Assembly: GCA_020848055.1 (NCBI GenBank)
Contig: JADLBB010000021.1
Span: forward strand, 1 to 21,523
Origin: Chloroflexota bacterium
Lineage (GTDB): Bacteria > Chloroflexota > Limnocylindria > QHBO01
Length of the DNA: 21,523 nucleotides
Direction: 5' to 3'
Shown: piece by piece, positions 6,212 through 12,682 of the stretch
Layout: every line of letters starts with the position of its first letter
Position numbering within the stretch: the first letter of the stretch is position 1
Program-made: the position numbers and the translations under genes
The notes under the pieces: model-generated
Seen by the model: only the letters and a program-made list of their open reading frames with translations
Told to the model about the DNA's origin: nothing
Database searches by the model: none

Positions 6212-7236
6212 ACCAGTCGCTGGCGCCCGCGCCGCTCACCGTGGTCCGCCTGGCGCGTTCGGTGGTCAGAATGGTCGTGGTGCCGGTCGCGGTCATGGTG
6301 GCCGGAGCGGCGAGCATGGTCGCCGGGGTCGTGACGGCCGAGCCGGCCGTGGCGGCCATCGGCCTGGTCCTGCTCGGCGCCCTCATCACGCTTGCCGGCG
6401 GCGCGACGATGATCGTGCTGCTCAGCATCCGGCTCACGATCGAGCCTGCCCAGGTGGTCGTGTCCTGGTTCGGTGGACAGCGGCGCTACACCCTTGCGCC
6501 AGGACCGGTCACCCGTGTGCGCCTGCGGGGCCCTGGGGCGTCGCGACTCAGCCCGCGTTCGGGGGCGTTGGGGTGGGGGATCGGGAGCGCCCGCCTACGG
6601 GACGAGGAGGAGATCGACCTGGTGCGGTTGGCGCCGACCGCGACCGCGATCCTGGTTCCGACCGAGAGCTGCCGCCTGGCGATCGCGCCGGCTGACGACC
6701 AGGCACTACTCGATGCGCTGGCGGCAGCGGCCGCGGCGCGACGCCAGGTGGAGGCCGCAGGCCCGGCGGTCGAGGAGCCCGAGCCGGAGGTCGACTTCGA
6801 GCCGACCGCCCTGACCGGCATCGAGCGGGCGCTGCTGGAGGAACGATTGCTGAGGGAGCGGATCGAGGCGGTGCGTGCCGCCGAGGCAGCTCGTGCCGCA
6901 GCAGTCGTGGCCGTCGAGGAGGTCGTTGCGCCCGCCACCCCGGGCGCAGGACCTGGCCGCCGGTCCGGCGGCCCGCGCTGGAGCGTCGGCTGGATCCTGG
7001 TCCTGCTGCCAACCGCTGCGGCCGGCGTCGCCTGGTGGCTGGGGACCACCGCCGGCAGCCTGCCACTGCCGGGAACCGACGTGGCGCGCCTGACGGCATT
7101 GGGCCTGGTGCTCGCCGGACCGGCGACGTCGATCGGCGCGGTGATGGCGCTGGCCTGGTGGCCGCGCCTGGTCGGCGTGGTGGTGGCCGGCGGACTGGTG
7201 ACGATCGCGCTCATCGGCCGAAGCTTCGTCGCCTGA
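6208..7236 (+). CDS. Membrane protein of unknown function, coupled to the glycosyltransferase
   Basis: The protein is 342 aa and I do not recognise a named family. Two membrane segments lie near residues 22-43 and 48-72. A beta-rich stretch follows (about 73-170, starting SIRLTIEPAQVVVSWFGG) that loosely resembles bacterial PH-like domains, then an Ala/Glu-rich, probably helical region (170-245), and three more membrane segments (about 255-340). Many charged residues and the coiled-coil-like block ALLEERLLRERIEAVRAAEA suggest a cytoplasmic middle region. The ATGA overlap with the glycosyltransferase implies coupled translation and a shared task, possibly as a partner or regulator of that enzyme. 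That function is a guess from context only. Confidence 0.6.
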   Translation: MNQSLAPAPLTVVRLARSVVRMVVVPVAVMVAGAASMVAGVVTAEPAVAAIGLVLLGALITLAGGATMIVLLSIRLTIEPAQVVVSWFGGQRRYTLAPGPVTRVRLRGPGASRLSPRSGALGWGIGSARLRDEEEIDLVRLAPTATAILVPTESCRLAIAPADDQALLDALAAAAAARRQVEAAGPAVEEPEPEVDFEPTALTGIERALLEERLLRERIEAVRAAEAARAAAVVAVEEVVAPATPGAGPGRRSGGPRWSVGWILVLLPTAAAGVAWWLGTTAGSLPLPGTDVARLTALGLVLAGPATSIGAVMALAWWPRLVGVVVAGGLVTIALIGRSFVA

Positions 7237-7266
7237 TTGACAGACTCGGCCCGGCGCTGCGACCAT
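7237..7266 (+). promoter_or_regulatory. Candidate promoter of ileS
   Basis: A perfect -35 TTGACA occurs at 7237-7242, starting right after the upstream stop codon. GACCAT at 7261-7266, 18 nt later, matches 3 of 6 bases of the -10. The predicted start near 7273 would give a leader containing the hairpin at 7300-7326. Confidence 0.45.
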
Positions 7267-7299
7267 CGGGCCGGAATCGAAGACGGCGGAGACGTTGTC

Positions 7300-7326
7300 A
7301 TCCCGTCCCGATGATCGGGGCGGGAT
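7300..7326 (+). promoter_or_regulatory. Strong leader hairpin at the ileS start
   Basis: ATCCCG (7300-7305) and CCCGA (7307-7311) pair with TCGGG (7315-7319) and CGGGAT (7321-7326). With the T7306-G7320 wobble this makes a continuous 12-bp stem with a TGA loop. It has no U tract and runs into the ATG at 7325. It could control translation initiation or act as a terminator of the upstream unit. No T-box antiterminator motif accompanies it. Confidence 0.5.
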
Positions 7327-10300
7327 GTGTCATGTGACGGGAGTGCAGCCAGCGGTGTTCAGGCCGGTAGAAAGCAGGTTGGATGTGCCCACGCTCGAGC
7401 GCGAGATGATCGAGCGCTGGCGCGAGCGCGACACGATGGCGCGCTACCTTGCGCGCAACGAGGCATCCGACCGCCGCTTCAGCTTCATCGACGGACCGAT
7501 CACCGCCAACAACCCGATGGGCGTGCACCACGCCTGGGGCCGGACGTACAAGGACCTGTTCCAGCGCTACCACACGATGCTCGGCGAGCGGCAGCGCTAC
7601 CAGAACGGCTTCGATTGCCAGGGCCTGTGGATCGAGGTCGAGGTCGAGCGCGAGCTGGGCTTCAACAACAAGCGCCAGATCGAGGAGTTCGGGATCGATC
7701 GCTTCGTCGAACTGTGCTTCGCGCGCGTCGACCGCTTCTCGGCGATCCAGACCGAGCAGAGCCGCCGGCTCGGCTACTGGATGGACTGGGACCACAGCTA
7801 CTACACCAACTCGGACGAGAACAACTACACGATCTGGGCCTTTCTGGCCGAGTGCCATCGCCGCGGCCTGCTGTACAAGGGCCACGACGTCATGCCGTGG
7901 TGCCCGCGCTGCGCCACCGGCATCAGCAACATGGAGGCCGCCGAGGGCTATGCCGAGGTCAGCCACGCGTCGCTGACGGTGCGCCTGCCGATCACCAGCC
8001 CCGGCCACGACGGCGAAGACCTGCTGGTCTGGACCACCACGCCCTGGACGCTGTCGAGCAACGTGGCCGCCGCCGTCCACCCCGAACTGACCTACCAACT
8101 GGTCGAGGGCCGCGACGGTCGGCGCTGGTGGGTCAGCGCCGGGTCGCGAGAACGCGTTGCCCGCGACGCGACCATCGTGCGCGAGGCGCCCGGGTCGGAG
8201 CTGGTCGGCCTGGCGTACACCGGGCCGTTCGACGATCTGTCCGCGGCGGCCGGGGTCGAGCACCGGGTGATCCCGTGGGACGAGGTGTCCGACGCCGAGG
8301 GAACCGGGATCGTGCACATCGCCCCCGGTTGCGGGCAGGTGGACTTCGCGCTGGCGAAGGCGCACGGCCTGGCCGTGATCGATCCGATCGACGAGTTCGG
8401 GATCTTCGGCCCCGGCTTCGGGTGGCAGGCCGGCCGCTACGCCGGAGCCACCCCCGATCCGGCCGATGACATGGCGCGCGCCGTGGCCGCCGACCTCGAC
8501 GCCCGTGGGCTGCTCGTGGCGCGCGAGTCGTACCGCCACTCGTACCCGCACTGCTGGCGCTGCGGCACGCAGCTCATCTTCAGGCTCGTGGACGAATGGT
8601 TCATCGCCATGGAGCCGCTGCGCGGACCGATCAGCGACTCGACGCGCTCGATGAACTGGCTGCCGTCGGGCATCGGCCTGGAGGAGCGCGAGCTCGACTG
8701 GCTGCGCAACATGGACGACTGGATGATCAGCAAGAAGCGCTACTACGGCCTGGCACTGCCGATCTGGGAATGCGAGGCGTGTGGCGCGTTCGAGGTCATC
8801 GGATCGCGAGACGAGCTGCGCGGGCGCGCGGTCGCCGGCTGGCAGGGCTTCGAGGGCCATTCGCCGCCTCGGCCGTGGATCGACGGCGTCGAGATCGCCT
8901 GCGGCTCGTGTGGCGCCACGACGCGCCGCATCCGCGACGTCGGCAACCCCTGGCTGGACGCGGGCATCGTGGCGCTCTCCACGCTGCGCTGGAACTCGGA
9001 CCCCGATTACTGGCGGGAGTGGTACCCGGCCGACTGGGTCAGCGAGTCCTTCCCGGGGCAGTTCCGCAACTGGTTCTACGCGCTGCTGACCGAATCGACC
9101 GTCATGACCGGGATGGCCCCGTCCCGGTCCCTGTTCGCGTACGCCCTGTTGCTCGACGAGCACGGCGAGGAGATGCACAAGAGCAAGGGCAACTCGATCC
9201 CGTTCGACGAGGCGGCCGAGCGCATCGGTGCCGACGTCATGCGCTGGATGTACGCATCGGCCAACCCGGCGGTCAACCTGCGCTTTGGCTACGGCCCCGG
9301 ACACGAGGTCGTGCGCCAGTTCTTCCTGCCGCTGTGGAACACGTACGGCTTCTTCGTCACGTACGCGCGGCTCGACGGCTGGACACCGGACCAGGTCGAC
9401 GGCGTGGACGGGGCGCGGACGCTGCTCGACCGGTGGATCCTGTCGCGGCTCGACGGGCTGGTGGGCGGGGTTCGTGAGTCACTCGACCGCTTCGACGCCA
9501 TGGCGGCCACGCGCGCCATCGAGGGATTCGTGGACGAGCTTTCCAACTGGTACGTCCGTCGCAACCGGCGCCGATTCTGGAAGGGCGAGCTCGATGCCGA
9601 CAAGCGGGCAGCCCACGCCACGCTGTACGAGGTGCTGACCACGCTGTGCCGGCTGTTGGCGCCGATCGTGCCCCATCTCGCCGACGCGATGTGGGACAAC
9701 CTGGTCGTGGCCGTCGATGGGTCTCAGCCGGACAGCGTGCACCTGGTCGCGATGCCGGAGCGCGTCCCCGATCGCACCGATGCGTCGGTCGAGGCGTCGG
9801 TCGAGCTGACGCGCCGCATCGTGGCGCTCGGCCGCGCCGCCCGATCAGCCGCCGCAGTCAGGACTCGCCAGCCGCTGCGCGCGGTGCGCGTCAAGCTGCC
9901 GGCCGCGGCGCGCGGCGCGATCAGCCAGGATGCCGGGGCTGCCGAGGAGTTGCGCGGCCAGGTCTGCGACGAGCTCAACGTCCACGCGCTCGAGGCGATC
10001 GGCGACGAGTCGGAGATGGTCGAGCGCGTCCTGTACCCGCTCTTGCCGGTCATCGGGCCGCGCCACGGCAGCGCGGTCGGCTCGATCATGGCCGCCGTCC
10101 GCTCCGGGGCGTGGACAGCCAGGCCCGACGGCACGGTCGAGGCGGGCGGTGTCACGCTTCAGCCCGACGAGTTCGAGCTCACCGCCCGAGCGCGCGCCGG
10201 TCACGAGGTCGCCGAGGACGGGGACCTGCTGGTGGCGCTGGACACCTCGATCGACGCCGAGCTCGAGGCCGAGGGGCTGGCGCGCGAGGTGGCCCACCGG

Positions 10301-10534
10301 CTGCAGGCGATGCGGCGCACGGCCGGCCTCGAGATCAGTGACCGGATCCGGGTCTCCATCGGCGGCGACGCGGCCGTGGTCGATCGATTGCGGCCGCACG
10401 GCGACTGGCTGGCCTCCGAGGTGCTGGCCACCGGGCTCGACATCGGGGCCGGGCCGTCATTGGATGGCGCGCTGGAGCGGGAGGCGGTCGAGCTGGCCGG
10501 AACATCGGTGGAACTGGCGATCGCCCGCGCGTGA
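7325..10534 (+). CDS. ileS: Isoleucyl-tRNA synthetase
   Basis: The protein is about 1069 aa, a class Ia synthetase that charges tRNA(Ile). The HIGH region appears as GVHHAWGRTYKD (HHAWG at 68-72). The KMSKS loop is changed to HKSKG (618-622). An editing (CP1) domain lies between, with WTTTPWTL. Paired cysteines at 193/196, 410/413, 483/486 and about 526/529 look like zinc knuckles of the long, eukaryote-like IleRS type. The C-terminal anticodon-binding region follows ALSTLRW...NWLRN-type sequence. The start is uncertain: ATG 7325, GTG 7343 and GTG 7355 are in frame; conserved sequence begins at FRPVESRLDVP, just after 7355. TTG at 7295 would put the leader hairpin inside the gene and is less likely. 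Confidence 0.95.
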   Translation: MCHVTGVQPAVFRPVESRLDVPTLEREMIERWRERDTMARYLARNEASDRRFSFIDGPITANNPMGVHHAWGRTYKDLFQRYHTMLGERQRYQNGFDCQGLWIEVEVERELGFNNKRQIEEFGIDRFVELCFARVDRFSAIQTEQSRRLGYWMDWDHSYYTNSDENNYTIWAFLAECHRRGLLYKGHDVMPWCPRCATGISNMEAAEGYAEVSHASLTVRLPITSPGHDGEDLLVWTTTPWTLSSNVAAAVHPELTYQLVEGRDGRRWWVSAGSRERVARDATIVREAPGSELVGLAYTGPFDDLSAAAGVEHRVIPWDEVSDAEGTGIVHIAPGCGQVDFALAKAHGLAVIDPIDEFGIFGPGFGWQAGRYAGATPDPADDMARAVAADLDARGLLVARESYRHSYPHCWRCGTQLIFRLVDEWFIAMEPLRGPISDSTRSMNWLPSGIGLEERELDWLRNMDDWMISKKRYYGLALPIWECEACGAFEVIGSRDELRGRAVAGWQGFEGHSPPRPWIDGVEIACGSCGATTRRIRDVGNPWLDAGIVALSTLRWNSDPDYWREWYPADWVSESFPGQFRNWFYALLTESTVMTGMAPSRSLFAYALLLDEHGEEMHKSKGNSIPFDEAAERIGADVMRWMYASANPAVNLRFGYGPGHEVVRQFFLPLWNTYGFFVTYARLDGWTPDQVDGVDGARTLLDRWILSRLDGLVGGVRESLDRFDAMAATRAIEGFVDELSNWYVRRNRRRFWKGELDADKRAAHATLYEVLTTLCRLLAPIVPHLADAMWDNLVVAVDGSQPDSVHLVAMPERVPDRTDASVEASVELTRRIVALGRAARSAAAVRTRQPLRAVRVKLPAAARGAISQDAGAAEELRGQVCDELNVHALEAIGDESEMVERVLYPLLPVIGPRHGSAVGSIMAAVRSGAWTARPDGTVEAGGVTLQPDEFELTARARAGHEVAEDGDLLVALDTSIDAELEAEGLAREVAHRLQAMRRTAGLEISDRIRVSIGGDAAVVDRLRPHGDWLASEVLATGLDIGAGPSLDGALEREAVELAGTSVELAIARA

Positions 10535-10547
10535 GCCCGCACTCCGG

Positions 10548-10553
10548 TACAGT
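10548..10553 (+). promoter_or_regulatory. Candidate -10 box for a leaderless lspA transcript (TACAGT)
   Basis: TACAGT is followed by exactly 6 nt and then the lspA ATG at 10560. A TANNNT box at this distance would place transcription start on the A of the ATG. No Shine-Dalgarno is present and no -35 is evident. It lies in the 25-nt gap after ileS. Confidence 0.5.
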
Positions 10554-10559
10554 CTGCTG

Positions 10560-11075
10560 ATGGACTCGAGCCGCTGGGCCTGGCGCGCGACCTGGGCCCT
10601 GGCGGTCACCGCGGTCGTGCTGTACGTGGCCGACCAGCTCACCAAGGCGTGGGTGGTCGCCACGATTCCCTACGGAGAGCAGGTGCCGGTCATCGGCAAC
10701 CTCGTCGTGCTCTGGCACCTGCGCAACACCGGCGCGGCGTTCAGCCTGTTCCAGGGCGCCACGTGGCTGTTCGTCCCGGTCCACCTTCTGGCGATCGGCA
10801 TGGTCGCCTACTTCCACATCCAGCTGCGCCAGCGTTCGTTGTGGATCCATGTCGTGCTCGGCGCGATCCTGGCCGGGGGCCTGGGCAACCTGACCGACCG
10901 GCTGCGCCAGGGGTACGTCACCGACTTCGTGAGCGTCGGCATCGGCGACCTGCGCTGGCCGGCCTTCAACGTGGCCGATCCGTGCCTGGTGCTCGGCATC
11001 ATCATCCTGGTCGCGTACCTCATGTTCGCCGAACGCAGCGAGCCGGCTCGCGACGCCGGCGACCCAAGCTCATGA
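10560..11075 (+). CDS. lspA: Lipoprotein signal peptidase (signal peptidase II)
   Basis: The protein is 171 aa, an inner-membrane aspartic protease that removes the signal peptide of prolipoproteins after diacylglyceryl modification. Four hydrophobic segments are visible. Diagnostic motifs are DQLTKAWV near residue 23, LRNTGAAFSLF near 57, GNLTDRL, YVTDFV with catalytic Asp122, and FNVADP with catalytic Asp140. Length is typical. The ATG at 10560 is the first plausible start; a longer upstream frame overlaps ileS without homology. It has no Shine-Dalgarno and appears leaderless from a TANNNT box. Its stop overlaps rluD by ATGA (11072-11075). A predicted substrate, a lipoprotein with lipobox LAAC, is encoded at 19123-20700. 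Confidence 0.95.
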   Translation: MDSSRWAWRATWALAVTAVVLYVADQLTKAWVVATIPYGEQVPVIGNLVVLWHLRNTGAAFSLFQGATWLFVPVHLLAIGMVAYFHIQLRQRSLWIHVVLGAILAGGLGNLTDRLRQGYVTDFVSVGIGDLRWPAFNVADPCLVLGIIILVAYLMFAERSEPARDAGDPSS

Positions 11076-12040
11076 CAGCGCTGGCGGACCGGGTCATCGA
11101 GGGTCCGGCGCCGGCGGGACGGGTGGACCTCGCCGTCGCGGCCGTCGCGGGCATCAGCCGCGCCCACGCGCAGCGCCTGATCGGCGATGGCCGGGCGCTG
11201 GTCGCCGGCCGCCGTCGCCGTCCTTCGGATCGTCTCGACGGCGGCGAGGTCATCCGGGTCGAGCTGACCGCCATACCGGACGGGTCCATCGAGCCGACGA
11301 ATGTGCCGCTGCGCGTCGCGTACGAGGACGCCACGATGCTGATCGTGGACAAGCCGGCCGGGCTCGTCGTCCACCCTTCGGCTGGCCACGCCGGCGACAC
11401 TCTCGTCAACGCCCTGCTCGGACGGGCCATCGAGCGCGGCGAACGGTTGGGCTCCATCTCCGGAGTGGATCGGCCGGGCATCGTGCACCGGCTGGACAAG
11501 GACACCAGCGGCCTCATCGCGGTGGCCAAGACCGATGCGGCCCAGGCCTCGCTCATGCGCCAGTTCGGCGATCGAACCATCGGCAAGACGTACCTGGCCC
11601 TGGTGCGCGGCACGCCGGTGGCGGACCGAGGCAGGATCGAGGCGCCGATCGGGCGCGACCCTCGCGATCGGCAGCGCATGGCGGTGGTGGGGGACGGTCG
11701 CGCCGCGACGAGCGAGTACGAGCGCATCGCTGCCCACGGTGGCTACGCGCTGCTGGCCGTGCGACCGCTGACAGGGCGCACTCACCAGATCCGCGCCCAC
11801 CTGGCCCACATCGGGCTGCCGATCGCCGGAGACCTGCGCTACGGCGGGGGAGAGGGCCCCGGCGGCCTGCGCCGCCAGTTCCTGCATGCCGCGCGGCTGG
11901 AGCTTGCACGACCGGTCGACGGGGCGCGCCTGCGGGCGTGGAGCGAGCTGCCCGCGGACCTGGCCGCCAGCTTGGCGGTCACCGGTATCGAGCCCGACGA
12001 GCGGCTGCCGGTCGGTGTCGGCGCCGAGGTGGAGTCATGA
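11072..12040 (+). CDS. rluD: Pseudouridine synthase, RluA/RluD family
   Basis: The protein is 322 aa, an RNA-modifying enzyme that isomerises uridine to pseudouridine, typically in helix 69 of 23S rRNA for RluD. An N-terminal S4-like RNA-binding region (about 1-75, with GISRAHAQRLIGDG) is followed by the catalytic domain: MLIVDKPAGLVVHPSAGH, then HRLDKDTSGL with catalytic Asp142, KTYLALVRG, and RPLTGRTHQIRAHLAHIG. The position beside lspA is common in Firmicutes and Chloroflexi, where this gene is usually called rluD. The exact uridine targets are not provable from sequence, and RluA or RluC specificity remains possible. It overlaps lspA and gmk by ATGA, so all three are probably translationally coupled. 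Confidence 0.92.
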   Translation: MTALADRVIEGPAPAGRVDLAVAAVAGISRAHAQRLIGDGRALVAGRRRRPSDRLDGGEVIRVELTAIPDGSIEPTNVPLRVAYEDATMLIVDKPAGLVVHPSAGHAGDTLVNALLGRAIERGERLGSISGVDRPGIVHRLDKDTSGLIAVAKTDAAQASLMRQFGDRTIGKTYLALVRGTPVADRGRIEAPIGRDPRDRQRMAVVGDGRAATSEYERIAAHGGYALLAVRPLTGRTHQIRAHLAHIGLPIAGDLRYGGGEGPGGLRRQFLHAARLELARPVDGARLRAWSELPADLAASLAVTGIEPDERLPVGVGAEVES

Positions 12041-12672
12041 ACGAACCGTTCGCACCCGAACCGGACAAGCGCATGACGTTCCCGAACCCGATGCTGGTGG
12101 TGGTGTCGGGACCATCGGGCGTGGGCAAGAGCACGATCGTGGCCGAGATGGCGCGGAACCACCCGCAGGTCGTGCCGATCGTCACCGCCACCACCCGCGA
12201 GCGGCGCGATGGCGAGATCAACGGCGTCCATTACCACTTCCTGACCGATGCGGCCTTCCGCGAGCTGCTCGCGCGGGATGGCCTGCTCGAGCACGCCGAC
12301 AACCACGGCCACTGGTACGGCACCCCGATCGACCAGGTGCGAGGCATCCTGGCCGCGGGACGCGACGCGATCCTGACGATCAGTCCGGAGGGCGCGCGCA
12401 ACGTCCGCCGGCGCGTGCCCGACGCCCTGCTCATCTTCGTCATGCCGCCCTCGATGGAAGCGCTGGACCGGCGATTGCGTGGCCGCGGTTCCGAGAGCGA
12501 GGCGGACCTGGAGCGCCGCCGCCTCGATGCGGAGCGCTGGATCGCCGAGGCGGGCGACTACGATCACGTCGTGGTCAACGAGACCGGCCATCCCGAGGAG
12601 GCGGCTGAGCGGATCTGGGACATCATCCAGGCCGAGGCCCGCCGCGACCCACCGCGCCGACCTCGCGTCTGA
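12037..12672 (+). CDS. gmk: Guanylate kinase, with altered GMP-binding segment
   Basis: The protein is 211 aa and phosphorylates GMP to GDP using ATP. The P-loop GPSGVGKST is at residues 25-33. TATTRERRDGEINGVHYHF and LLEHADNHGHWYGTP follow as in the family, then IFVMPPSMEALDRRLRGRG (lid) and DYDHVVVNE. One oddity: the segment usually written as Leu-x-Ile-Asp-x-Gln-Gly-Ala appears as LTISPEGA (113-120), replacing the conserved Asp and Gln near the GMP site with Ser and Glu. Enough other motifs remain to keep the call. The ATG lies in an ATGA overlap with rluD; an extra N-terminal stretch of about 18 residues precedes the core. priA follows after 10 nt, while rpoZ and coaBC, often next, are missing. 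Confidence 0.9.
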   Translation: MNEPFAPEPDKRMTFPNPMLVVVSGPSGVGKSTIVAEMARNHPQVVPIVTATTRERRDGEINGVHYHFLTDAAFRELLARDGLLEHADNHGHWYGTPIDQVRGILAAGRDAILTISPEGARNVRRRVPDALLIFVMPPSMEALDRRLRGRGSESEADLERRRLDAERWIAEAGDYDHVVVNETGHPEEAAERIWDIIQAEARRDPPRRPRV

Positions 12673-12682
12673 GGGCGCGCCG

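Noticed and set aside
7237..7326. T-box riboswitch upstream of ileS
   Set aside because: Synthetase leaders often contain one, but the antiterminator core (GGTGGNACCGCG type) and a specifier stem are absent and the intergenic space is under 100 nt.
7332..7337. ATGTGA start-stop minimal open frame in the ileS leader
   Set aside because: It has no supporting ribosome binding site and such hexamers arise by chance.
7298..9304. Minus-strand open frame of about 670 codons opposite ileS
   Set aside because: It mirrors the codon positions of ileS, shows no recognisable motif, and has no plausible promoter or ribosome binding site.
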